Assembly: GCA_963971405.1 (NCBI GenBank)
Contig: OZ020491.1
Location: 25,600,855 to 25,664,854, forward strand
Origin: Psococerastis gibbosa
Lineage: Eukaryota > Arthropoda > Insecta > Psocodea > Psocidae
DNA length: 64,000 nt
Reading direction: 5' to 3'
Part shown: piece by piece, positions 1 through 15,000 of the stretch
Numbering within the stretch: the first letter of the stretch is position 1
How the letters are laid out: every line of letters starts with the position of its first letter
Program-made: the position numbers and the translations under genes
The notes under the pieces: generated by a model
The model's database searches: none
The model's input: the letters and a program-made list of their open reading frames with translations, nothing else
What the model was told of the DNA's origin: nothing

Positions 1-200
1 ACGTGAAAATTTATTGTTTATAAAATATTTGCATGTTTCTGAAAAAACTACAATTTCGAAGTTAGAAATATCTTATAATATGATGCATGAAGTAGTCTTC
101 TACAACTTTGATGAGCCAAATCTTTAATAACATAGTTAATGAAATAAAAAATAAAAAGTATTACATCTCGGGCGGCCAATTTCCTACGGGCTGTACACTC
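1..200. repeat. TTAA-family B foldback element, right arm
   Basis: This is the right arm of a dispersed element, cut by the window start. It carries the interior motif around 'tgatgcatgaagtagtcttc' and ends in 'gggctgtacactc' followed by TTAA. Related copies lie at about 12720-12934 and 25640-25885, with an end fragment at 32266-32292. The TTAA at the border is the target type of piggyBac or Kolobok transposons. No coding capacity is seen. Confidence 0.6.
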
Positions 201-204
201 TTAA

Positions 205-734
205 GCATTGTTGCATAGCAGAACGGATATCTGGACCTGGTCAAAACTCTGTACTTAGCTTGTGCCTACCTACCTACGATACTATAATATCCTGTGCAGT
301 TACTTTTGTATGAAAAGCGATAAATGTGTTCGTTCCAGGATTCCCGGGTCTTCTAGTTGAGTTAGGTTGGCTTAGTAAAAGTCAATATTCATTTATGGCC
401 AATACTATACGTACTGCCCCCCTAGAAATATATTAACTGGAGCGGCGGGAGCCATTATATGCCTTACGAGGCACACGTTAACCATAAGCCAACTATCAGA
501 GATAAGTACCAACGCAAAAAATATCGAAGTCTTACACATTGCACCATAGCAGAACGGAAACCTGGACCCGGTCAAAAACTCTGTACTTAGCTTGTGCAGA
601 CTATTTTCCCCCACCAAATTGCGTACTTATCTTGTGCAGGCTACACTAGCAGCCCTATTGATAACGGTATCCAGCCACGAGATGACTGGCCCCCACATCC
701 TCCATCACTTGCTGCAGAGTGCAGATATCCCTTT
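205..734. repeat. Mixed repeat fragments upstream of the first MITE
   Basis: No gene is recognised. Segments near 211-262 and 412-605 belong to a dispersed repeat (R10) whose other copy is in p23 intron 2 (about 15930-16222). Both can be read as the same short frame (LSTEFLT...MCKTSIFFALVLISDSWLM), but no known domain is seen. A deleted SINE-2 remnant lies at about 340-385 ('cctagttgag...ggttggcttagtaa' type). Confidence 0.45.
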
Positions 735-1111
735 GGTGCCCATTCCATTAACCGGCTAGGGCTATTTCCAAAAACGGTGACGTGGTAGCAGACATTCAAG
801 ACTTAGGTGGCGTTTCCACCGACCTCGCATTGCAGAATTTACGGAAATGTTTATTTTGCCGTAGTTAAAATTGATCAATGATCATACAGTAAAATCACAA
901 ACAAACAAACTAAAATTAAAAAATGGCGTCATGGGATATGTTAAGTACAAACATTTTAATAGATTTCTATAAAAAGAAAAATTCTAATTTCCGTCAATGT
1001 CATTTGCATTCTGCAATGCGAGATCGGTGGAAACGCAACCTAAGTCTTGAATGTCTGCTACCACGTCACTGTTTTTGGAAATAGCCCTAGCCGGTCAATG
1101 GAATGGGCGCC
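735..1111. mobile_element. Composite nested GGCG-type MITE, copy 1
   Basis: The outer element runs from a (G)GTGCCCATTCC end to a GGAATGGGCGCC end and contains the shared core GACGTGGTAGCAGACAT. A second element of the same class (806-1040, ends GGTGGCGTTTCC and GGAAACGCAACC) sits at the centre of its palindrome. The same outer-plus-inner arrangement recurs at 28736-29128, 40694-41072 and 42351-42700. Non-autonomous; no ORF of note. Confidence 0.75.
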
Positions 1112-1196
1112 TTGGGCGCCCAAGTCTGTTGACGCCTTCTATGATGCAGCTTCTCGTGTCGTGGCAAATGTCCGATTCAGTAAGCTCTTCTTATAA

Positions 1197-5530
<4,334 letters not shown>

Positions 5531-5752
5531 CAGTAAAATTAAAAAAATCTTTATTTGGGGCAACTGTGGCCAGAACATCTTTTCAGCTTTTAAGGGCAAT
5601 GTTCCAAAATTTACAACACAAAAAAGTATGAGAGCGGTTTGTTTCAACTCAAAGTTTGGGGTCTTGCACACTTGCAAACTTAAATGTCACAGAACCTCCT
5701 AAATTGTAGTGAATCCGCAAATAGTTTAACTGTCGAATGAAAATTTTGTTAA

Positions 5753-6060
5753 GGCGCCCATTCCACATACGTACAACGTCAATGAAAATTATGAAATTGA
5801 AGGTGGTAGCAGAATTTTTAGTATGTCTTTAATGTCTGCTACCACCTTCAATTTCATAATTTTCATTGACGTTGTACGTATGTGGAATGGGCACCTAAGG
5901 CACTGTTCAATATTCCGTCATTTGTGATTAAAAAAAGTTGAGAGTTTTGTTTTAAGGAGACTATTATGTCGATAACTTAAGTATCTACATAATGGTCTCC
6001 TTAAAACAAAAATCTCAACTTTTTTATTCACAAATGACGAAATATTGACCAGTGGAATAC
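5753..6060. mobile_element. Two adjacent GGCG-type MITEs
   Basis: The first (5753-5895) has ends GGCGCCCATTCCACATACG and a matching right end, with TAA on both sides and the core 'ggtggtagcagaatttttag'. The second (about 5900-6060) is a longer palindrome with the interior 'ttttaaggagactattatgt', lacking a clean left GGCG end. Both lie 3' of the Slc35e2 stop codon. Confidence 0.7.
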
Positions 6061-6426
6061 ACGTCTAATGCCAATTTGTTTTATTTAAGACTTTGGACGC
6101 ACTGCCCTGAAAGCCCGTTTCGAGGCTGAACATAATTTTAAAATTAGGCAAATGACCATTTTATAACAGTGTAGCTAGTAATATTCCCAGCCCACGTGTT
6201 TGTTTGAGAGTAAGGGTGGTTCTTACCATCGCTTGAAAAGTAACGGTAAGGTAAGAAACGTGCTGCGCCTGTTGAATTGTTGATTTGTTTTTAATTTGCC
6301 GCCATTTTCCTTTTTTATGTTGGAACCCTACTACGCGGAAACACTTTTTTTGCTATTTCTCCCCATCGCAGGGCTGTATGCCAGATTTCCTCCTGTGTTT
6401 CACCGCTATCAGCAATACTATGCTAA
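6061..6426. other. No gene recognised downstream of Slc35e2
   Basis: AT-rich DNA between MITEs. A short open frame at 6296-6484 has no recognisable domain and runs into a MITE, so it is not called. Confidence 0.5.
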
Positions 6427-6930
6427 GGCGGGTATTCCACCGGCTTCATTTGTGATACTGTCGCTGACGTTTGTTTTGTTTTAAGGAGACTATTATGTAG
6501 ACACTTAACTTATCTTTTATAAATTAAGTTATAATATGGTAGAGACTTATTAATGATGCCTGCTACCATATTATAACTTAATTAGTTAAGTATCTACAGT
6601 ACATAATAGTCTCCTTAAAACAAAACAACGTCAGTGACAGTATCACAAATGAAGCAAATTGGCCAGTGGAATAGCCGCCTTACGGTTTGGCGACATCTGC
6701 TCTATTTTATTTGGCGACTATTCCACCGACGTCGTTTTTCAATGTGGATGTGCATGACGCGGTAGCAGACATAATTAATAAGTCACTATCATATTTTAAG
6801 GAGACTATAATGTAGATACTTAACTTATCTATTATAAATTAAGTTATAATACGGTAGAGACTTATTAATGATGTCTGCTGCCACGTCATGCACATTCACG
6901 TTGAAAAACGACGTCGGTGGAATAGCCGCC
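6427..6930. mobile_element. Two GGCG-type MITEs with long 'ttaagttataat' interiors
   Basis: The element at 6427-6679 (ends GGCGGGTATTCCACCGG and CCAGTGGAATAGCCGCC) and the one at 6713-6930 (ends GGCGACTATTCCACCGACG and CGTCGGTGGAATAGCCGCC) share the interior 'aaggagactat...gtagatacttaacttatc'. The second also has the common core 'gcggtagcagacat', so it combines two interior types. Relatives: 33578-33836 and 43774-44043. Confidence 0.75.
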
Positions 6931-7520
6931 TTATCGTTGAGTTCCATAGAGCCTGCGCGGTAGAAGAATTTTTATAACCCTACTTCCTATTTATATTACT
7001 CAAGGCGCGCTTACCTTTTCCAAAAAATTTGTAAACAAAAAATTATTAATATTCTAAATCTAGGACAATTTGGCAATCTTTCTATGAAATGAAATTAATG
7101 AAATGAAAACGACTTTATTGCAAATGAACAAAAGGCGAACAATATAAGACTATAAAGTCTTGTTTTCATGCTAACCTTCTATTCAATATTGTTCTTATTA
7201 ATAATTATAAATAATAATTAATATCAGACAAGCAAGTAGACTTTCCTTAAATTCTTGTTGACGTAGCTGATCCACCATTTAATTTTTATTTACGATTCTA
7301 TTGCACATTATTATATTATAATTTTATCAGTAAAATTATACCCAATATAAAAAAAATAAGGCTTAAGGTTTAGGGCTTAGGTTGAATTTGTAGCCTCTGG
7401 TCATTTATCCGGAAATGGGAAATCTAGAAAAATCTCGACAATGTGGGACTTTAGCCCTTTCGACGTTTCCGGGGATTTTTGTTATCATCTACACCCCAAC
7501 TGTCCACCGTCCGCCTTTAG
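6931..7520 (-). repeat. Probable LINE 3' end plus unassigned AT-rich DNA
   Basis: From about 7080 the sequence 'gaaatgaaattaatgaaatg' followed by 'aaaacgactttattgcaaat' resembles the inverted 3' tail of a CR1/jockey-like LINE. No reverse-transcriptase coding sequence is seen next to it. The remainder is unassigned. Confidence 0.35.
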
Positions 7521-7524
7521 CTCG

Positions 7525-7785
7525 GTACACACAAACGATTCGTCACGCGCGAGTTAGCAACGTTTTTTTTCTTTCATTTTAAGAAATGGGCTTCATGAAT
7601 GGTTGGCGCTACTTCTGAAGATTTCTAAACTGTGCCCTTTCGCGTGGTCAGCTTCACGCCAGTGTTAGATATCTTGTGAAGTTGACTCTGGGCCCGGGGA
7701 ATTTGAACTACCCACTTGTTACAACGAAAAAATACGTTGGCAATTGGAGCGTGTCAAATCGATTGTGTGCACCCGGCCTTTGAGC
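7525..7785. mobile_element. Short TIR element with CACACAA-type ends
   Basis: The left end 'ggtacacacaaacgattcg' is imperfectly inverted at the right end (reverse complement 'ggtgcacacaatcgatttg'), with about 260 bp between. A start resembling the left end occurs at about 38437 ('cccgtacacacggacgatcg'). No ORF. Confidence 0.4.
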
Positions 7786-7794
7786 GAGTTTGAA

Positions 7795-7960
7795 TGAGAC
7801 AAATAGATGAATGAATGTGTATTAAATAGAACAATTTAAACACAATAATTGTAAAGCCCCACAAGAAGACCTACAACAATTTACCTTGCTCTAAAACAAA
7901 AGAAAAAATTCAATTACATATACTTAAACTAACTACTAAACTACTAAGTTATTGTTTTGA
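7795..7960 (-). repeat. LINE 3' tail (ATTC-repeat type)
   Basis: 'gaatgaatgtgtattaaata' followed by 'cacaataattgtaaagcccc' matches the LINE 3' end at 39652-39985, where the encoded reverse-transcriptase tail is still readable. Confidence 0.5.
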
Positions 7961-8471
7961 TCTTTATTTTCCGATATGATATAATATATATATGATATAT
8001 GTCTTGAGGAGGAAACCACCAAACTCAAACTCAATTACTATAATAATATATAAATCAGATTTTTCGGAACTAAGAAAAATTTTGAGCATAGTCACAATGA
8101 AAACGGGCTCATTTTCATGTTACCATAGCATTTAATGTCTGTGATACATACTGTAACTCAAGTACATTGTTAGTTATTTTTTAATTATTTCTTATATAGT
8201 CTTTATTATTTATAATATAAGTCTGTCAGTATCACGTGCTGCAATACTTAATGCCACATCTGCAGTCGTAGCATGAGATGAAAAGAAACAACAAACAAAC
8301 AAATAACTTATCGGGGAATAAGTTTAAATAATTCTAAATAAACCACAATTAATATAAATTTACTTACAGTAATGAAAGAAAGAAAATTGCCTTTATTTTC
8401 CATATGGGCGAATTTTGGGCCTTTTTGCCCACTCATACAATAAGAATTAATTTAGACATTGTAAACAGATA
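7961..8471. other. AT-rich region with a second LINE-like tail
   Basis: A TA-rich tract lies near 7975-8005. A GAAA-type tail at 8372-8400 ('aatgaaagaaagaaaattgc') looks like another inverted retroposon end. No gene is recognised. Confidence 0.3.
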
Positions 8472-8499
8472 TTTCGATTATTATTATTATTGAATGCCT

Positions 8500-8715
8500 A
8501 CATGCATATAGTCCGTTGAACCTTGCCATGTCAACGACCCCATCGGTTTTCAGACATTGTTATTGTTGTCAAATGAATTTCCCGCCATTGCGAAACTGAT
8601 TCGCTCCTCGATGTCAACCCACACCGACTACAATACCAATGGGCAAACTGAGACATGCTTACCATTGACATTGTTGCAGGCGTTAGCTTGACATAGACAA
8701 GTATGGGAACGAGTC
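8500..8715 (+). repeat. R3 dispersed repeat, diverged copy
   Basis: It matches the R3 family through 'tcctcgatgtcaacccacac' and 'gacatgcttaccattgac'. Better copies are at 31228-31470 and 35505-35745. R3 is about 230 bp, non-coding and found in both orientations, as expected of a SINE-like retroposon. Confidence 0.55.
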
Positions 8716-9663
8716 AAACAGAGATTCTGTGTTCACTGTGCTTATGCTAATGGCATCCTCGCATGCTGAGCTGGGTTCTAGTGGTACCAACATGGCAAAA
8801 CAAAAAAGTCAGCTGCTTTGGAACAGGTCTAAGTTATTACCGTACTTAAATGGCTTAAATAATTCCCCAGGTAACTTGTCTTAAGGGTTGCACCTCCAAT
8901 AAATAACAACAACAACGTATTCTTTTCATATCGTGCTAGGCCTGCTCAGTTTTCATTTCATTATTGAATAGTTGAATATATGACTCAAATGCTTACGTAG
9001 GTTAATTGTGGCATCACGTTTAAATGTATTTTTAGGTCTATGGCATAATGAATGCAACATGGTGTTCAGTTGTATTGTAAAGGGGCTATATTACTTGCTT
9101 AACGAGTCCGGGCCTATGACACGTGGCTATGTTGTTGAAATGTTTGATCGTATAATGTGTGCTCGATACTATAACCTATGTTTTGTATAATAATGTTTTT
9201 ATATTTGTGATCGGCTGAAATATGTACCGTATTTGAATGAAGCCCTTTTTGCTGCATTTAAACTAGGATCGAATTGTCATACAGGCTAGCGTTCTAACTT
9301 GCACCTATAGATCATAAAATGTGTTCCTTGAGAATACTGTAACGTATTATCTTTTAATGGCATAATAAAAAATAAAAAACAGGCTCATTTGAAAATGTAT
9401 AATAATGTTTAACCTCACTGGATTTTATTTTGGTGATCCCATTGTAGGCCTACTTAGACCAGATGTGCTGTAGGTAGGCTACTCCAGGGTATACTAATTT
9501 GTGGAACATTTTTAACTACGCCAAAGCATAAGGGTACTTACAGAGTGGAGCCGGGATGTAGCTTACTCGCTTAACGCTATGTAGCACTGTTGCCTCAGTA
9601 GGTAGCGTAATAAAATGTTTAAAAAAACATCACGTGATTAATGGACGGTCCCAAAGGCTATTT
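8716..9663. other. No gene or known repeat recognised
   Basis: AT-rich sequence. A short open frame at 9008-9190 has no recognisable motif. A stretch near 8882-8912 ends in an 'aataaataacaacaacaac' tail, as left by retroposons. Confidence 0.4.
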
Positions 9664-10782
9664 CGTACTGTTCGCCCAGAAAAGTTTGTAAATGCACAAG
9701 AGATTTTCTCGTAATGCCTTCCCAAGTCCCGCCTCTCCATGTAAATTTCCTATGCTGCATTTTCAAATCAGATAGAACTACTTTGCATGTGTTTGTATAC
9801 ACATAACTCATGGGGGTTCCATTCCAAATTTAATGCATTAAGGTCACAAGTGGACATTGCTTATTTATTTAGCTAAAATTGTCGATCTGTTGCACTTCTT
9901 ACGAATTTACTGCTCCAATGTCAAAATTAAAATTAAAATTTTCTGAATGTTAGTTAATTGTCTTCAACTACTGTAGCATCATTAGTGGAACGGGTTTAGG
10001 GACATCATTGAACAAAATCAAAGCAATATTTATTGTTATAAATATTATTAGTGCGTTTCTTGAATTTGAGAAATTTATAAAATTTTCTTCTTACTATACT
10101 GTATTATAAAATGGATCAACTTGAAAGTAAACAGTTAACTTAATCACCGATCTTTCAACTTCACCCCTCTTCCTTAAATAGTTCGCAAAGGTTTAAGATT
10201 CGGGCCTGCTAGTGAATTTGCTTGCCTTACCAAACGGTTTATACGGAAATGTTGATTCAGTTTCACTGCTTTGGCTTCACCTGAACGCTCTTAAGTTAAC
10301 TGTCTACTTTCAAGTTGATCCATTTTATTATACAGTATATAGGCTAGTAAGAAGAAAATTTTATAAATTTCACAAATTCAAGAAACGCACTAATAACATT
10401 TAAAACAATAAATATTGCTTTGATTTCGTTCAATGATGACCCTAAACCCGTTCCACTAACGGTGCTACAGTAGTTGAAGACAATTAACTAACATTCAGAA
10501 ATTTTTAATTTTAATTTTGACATTGGAGCAGTAAATGCGTAAGAAGTGCAACAGATCGACAATAATTTTAGCTAAATAAATAAGCAATGTCCACTTGTGA
10601 CCTTAATGCATTAAATTTGGAATGGAACCCCCATAAGTTTTGTTTATACAAACACATGCAATGTAGTTCTATCTGATTTGAAAATGCAGCATAGGAAATT
10701 TACATGGAGAGGCGGGACTTGGGAAGGCATTACGAGAAAATCTATTATATGCATTTGCAAACTTTTCTGGGCGAACAGTACG
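9664..10782. repeat. Large inverted repeat, arms about 480 bp
   Basis: The left arm (9664-10143) and right arm (10291-10782) are near-exact reverse complements around a spacer of about 147 bp. Outer ends read 'cgtactgttcgcccagaaaa' and its inverse; inner ends read 'acagttaacttaa' and its inverse. Each arm contains the motifs 'ggaacgggtttaggg' and 'ggaggcgggacttggg' or their complements. No coding frame of note. It could be a foldback transposon or an inverted duplication. Confidence 0.85.
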
Positions 10783-11022
10783 TCATATATTTTTTTTTTT
10801 TCTTTTTTAATTCTAGGAACAGCAGTTCTTCCATGAATGTTTGAATGTTACTGGGGACTAGAAATTCTCCCAGTAAAGTTCATAGAAAAATACCCTATAA
10901 TATGATGTATAGTCTTCTACTGGAATATGGCGGGTAAGCCCGTAAGATCATCCCGTGGCTGCTGGAGACCGTTATCAATATGGCTGCAAGTGTAACCGAA
11001 ATTAGAAGATATATAGAAAAAA

Positions 11023-11400
11023 CTGGGCTTGGCGGGATTCGAACCCACGATCTACGCCTAACGGGGTTGTCTTAACCGCTGGACCGCAAGCCCCGACAAG
11101 TCCAGTAATCGCCAAATCCTCTACTTATGCCCAAATTGACGTGATTCGTGTTGCTAGACAGGTTAGCACAACTACATACTATCTAACCCAACCAGTCTGT
11201 GAGCTTACTTAATTGCAAATTTGAGCATAAGTAGAGGATTTGGCGATTACTGGACTTGTCGGAGCTTGTGGTCCAGCGGTTAAGACGACGCCCCGGTTAG
11301 GCTTAGATCGTGGGTTCGAATCCTGCCAAGCCCAGTTTTTTCCATATCCTTTAATTTTGGTTATAACGAGGAGGTTACCTCTTCAACCAAAGTTAATTTA
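11023..11400. repeat. Inverted pair of SINE-1 (tRNA-derived) copies
   Basis: One tRNA-like copy is on the - strand (about 11023-11130) and one on the + strand (about 11212-11345), facing away from a spacer of about 80 bp. The + copy starts at the tRNA-like head 'gcttgtggtccagcggttaa' and has the B box 'gggttcgaatcc'; the acceptor-like ends GGGCTTG and CAAGCCC can pair. A 'gttttttcc' pol III stop and the shared tail ('aacgaggaggttacctctt', 'gtcagtgttatatatacc') follow. Other copies: 32318-32515 and 57580-57668. Confidence 0.75.
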
Positions 11401-12041
11401 ATGTCAGTGTTATATATACCATATAAAAATATACCGGTGACGCGAGGCGGGCATTGCCGGGCTGCCACCACCGGTAGGGAAGGTAGTGTTAAAGACTCCC
11501 TTCAATTAAATGAGAAGCAGGATCAAGCAATATTATTGACCAACGAAGCTCGGTCTGCTGGTGCTTGGACGTTAATAAAAACAATGTGGGAACAACGATA
11601 CCGTGAACAAAACAATTTCATTCAAATCATGGGCCCAACCATTCAAATATTTTGCTTTGATTCCAGTTGGATTCAACATTCAAATAAGAAAGGAAAGATT
11701 ACCGCAAAACAAAATAGTAATTTGAAAAACACCGCGAACTTAACTGACAAGATGCCAACCTTATTAACACTTTTCCGCCTGGCCTTACCTTCAAAAATTA
11801 TTTAAACATACGGAGAAATATATTTATTGATAGTTTTGTATAAACTTTATTAAATTAATTATTTAAATGCTTTGGAAAATGTACTTGTATACCTCTTTTG
11901 ATTTAATTTTTTTATAATAATTATACTATTTTTATGTTGGTGACTCTGTTCTTAAATTCATTGCTTTCAAAAATTCGGTTGTCAAGGAATATTTGAATTT
12001 CTTTTTAATTAGTTATTTCATAATATTCCTCATCTTTTATA
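11401..12041 (+). other. p23 upstream region with an unassigned ORF
   Basis: An open frame of 134 codons (11401-11805) starts inside the SINE-1 tail and has no recognisable domain, so coding status is doubtful. The last part is presumed promoter and 5' UTR of the p23 gene. No TATA box could be placed with confidence. Confidence 0.25.
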
Positions 12042-15000
12042 ATGGCAGGTGACGAAGGGTAAGTACTAGTCAGCTCTTATCATTAATTCAATCCATATTT
12101 TATAGCTTTTAGAGAGATATTTAAGCACTTGGAGATGTAGCTAGTCATGGTGGTGCGGCTTGGAGCATGCCCGCTCCTTTACTCCGCCATTGGTGTTTTT
12201 ACCACGTTTTTTGCAATTATTATAATGTTCCGCGGATTCCCACTGTTATAATTATCTAATATGTGGTTTTCACAAAGCCGCTATATTAATTATACGTTGT
12301 AATAAACTGTTGGCAGGGAACACAACTACCAAACAAAGGATTGGTTGCTAGGTGATTAGAGTCTTCAAGTGATAGGCGACAATAAAGATTTGGTATATTG
12401 CCAATAAAAAAATACTGATTTGAATACTATACGGTCGAAGCAGGTTTCTGTGATTTATTCACAGGCCATATTTTGTTGCAGCGGAAACTATTTTAACCTG
12501 CGCTCACACGAATCATTTGCTTAACAACCAGTTTTTAACAAAGGTTTATTTACGCTAGGTTAAGGTTCAGTTAAGCTACCCCTAACCATATCCGGTAAAG
12601 TTCTATTTGAGCTACCCCTAATAAAATCGCCAAATTTGATTACCTGTGGATTCGTTAATTCAAAAGAAGTCTTAGTTACATGAAATCAAAATTGTACTTT
12701 TTTAATATTGAAAGTATCCATTATACGTGAAAAGTTATTGTTTATAAATTATTATCATGTTAAATCATACGAAAAAACTACAATTTCGAAATTGAAAATA
12801 CCATATTATATGATGCATGAAGTAGTCTTCTACAACTTAAATTAACCAAATCTTAAATAACTGGCGTAGTTAATTGAATGAAAAATAAAGGTTATTAAAT
12901 TTCGGACAACCAATTTCCTACGGGATGTACACTCTTAAACCGGCTGACCCCCCTCTCCCTAGTTATGGCCCACCATCTTAATCAAGTTTAACCTAGGGCT
13001 TCGTCCCATTAGAAATATCCTACTTACCTACCTAAAGTAGGCTACCTTGGAAAACGAAAAACTAGAAATTCAGTTTCAATTAGGGGGAGGGGTACAACAC
13101 TGGAACAGGTCGCAAAATAGATTATGACGTAAGGCGCTTATTCCACCTACGTCAATACCACATTTGCTATGCACTATTGACGTAGGTGGAATAAGCGCCT
13201 AATGGAATGGTGAGATAGCATTATTGAAAACAGTACACATCGTATCTAATTTTATTTACGTTACGTTACATGAGGGCTTTTTCTTCTTTGATTGTATTTT
13301 TTACTAGATTGTGAAAAAAATTGTAGACTTTGGACAAAATGCCAGAGGTCTGTGCAAAATAATTCTGGATTCTGGAACAATTTTTTAACTTTTTTTTTAA
13401 TAAACCAAATTCAATATATAAATAAATAAGGGCTTTTTTGTTATATTACTAAGCCAACTTAGCGGAGTTAGGGCTGTAAGCCCTCTCTTACACTCAACTA
13501 GGAAAGCCCGGGACCGCCTGCTTTACATGCCCTTCGAAGCATGGCCAGAAAATGTAGGCTGTGTGGGACTCGAACCTACAACCCTGAAAAATTTCTTCAG
13601 TTTGTCCTGATGTTTTTTACAACTCTACGATTTGTATTTCATGAGATATTTTATCTTTTGTTCTTAAATATGTCCCCCCCCCCTCCCGCCTCTCTCAAAA
13701 TAAATAAAAACCTACAACTTAGCTTAATAATATCACTGTTAATTAAACTATAAATTACAGCCCATAATAGGGGCGTAAAGTTGGGGGGGGGGGCTCGGTC
13801 CAACTTGCCCCCCAGCTCCTTTTGCCCAGCCTCGAATAATGTAAGACGTGGTACATGTCTCCCTGGGCCCCTTTGCAGCAATATGAATATAAGCACTCCT
13901 TTCTTAGCTTTGTAAAATCTACAGGCTACAGCTATACTTTACTATTATTAAAATGCGTAAACCCCTACTATTTTGCACTTATATCTTAAATTTTTCTTTA
14001 TTCTGCCTGATGACGTCATATGGTATACATAGTTTTGCCCCCGCCATCAGTCTAAAACTTTACGCCTCTGATTCCTAACAATAGAAGACAATGACTACAG
14101 AACTCTTCCGACTTGGGTATCGTCATCATGGTTCAGGTAGTCTTGAGCTTTTGCAAGGGCTATTAGTCCAAGAAGAACGACTAGAGCGGCTTGAAGCTGG
14201 AAATGAAAAAATATAAAATAAATTAAAAGTAGGCTATACTGGATAATAATTATACTGAATACAGTAAGCTATCTGAGAATTTTTAATTTTTCATGTAAAA
14301 CCTGAAAAGTTGAAATTATCCCTGTGTAGAGCCATCAATATTATTTATCATTTCAATATTCTTCTCCAAATGCCTATTCTATCGAAGATTGGCGATCATC
14401 ATGGCAATTGCAGTCATACTGACTATACTAGGGAATTATAATGCAGTGGTTTCCCGTTGCCTTCTGTATCCTTATGCCGTTGACTTTTTCTTTATCCTGC
14501 CTGATGACGTCATATGGTATACATAGTTTTGCCCCCGCCATCATTCTAAAACTTTACGCCTCTGGCCCTTAATCTTGGTTTATATTTATGTTTGTTTATG
14601 TTATTTATATTTTTTTTATTCTAAGCATCGATCGTAGGGATTGAGGAATTTGTAGATATATGTGCAGTACCCAGAGTTCTGTGTAAGAGAGATGGGACGC
14701 TTGAACCCGCCAAAAAATCAAAAAATTTTGTGGGAAGTGAATGTCCCATCTCGCCTATATAGAACTCTGGCAGTACCTCTGTGACTGTCCCTAACACCGA
14801 TTGGCTGCATTTTTGGAACTCCTTCCAATTGTGGCTTGAAACACAAACTTTCATTTTTTTTTATACAAAACAATTTGGCCAATGAAGCGTGGAAATAAAA
14901 TCCGGGTGAGGCGCCAAAAATTGGAAATTCGTTTTATCACTTAAATACGATCCTAGTTACATGGCTAATGTGCTGTAAACAGTGACAGTGGCAAATGTGT

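Noticed and set aside
11268-11342. Functional tRNA gene
   Set aside because: tRNA-like ends and boxes are present, but the anticodon arm is poor and the same unit with a shared 3' tail is dispersed, so it is a SINE.
13994-14568. LTR pair of a small retrotransposon
   Set aside because: The 82-bp repeats lack TG...CA ends, a primer-binding site and coding sequence between them.
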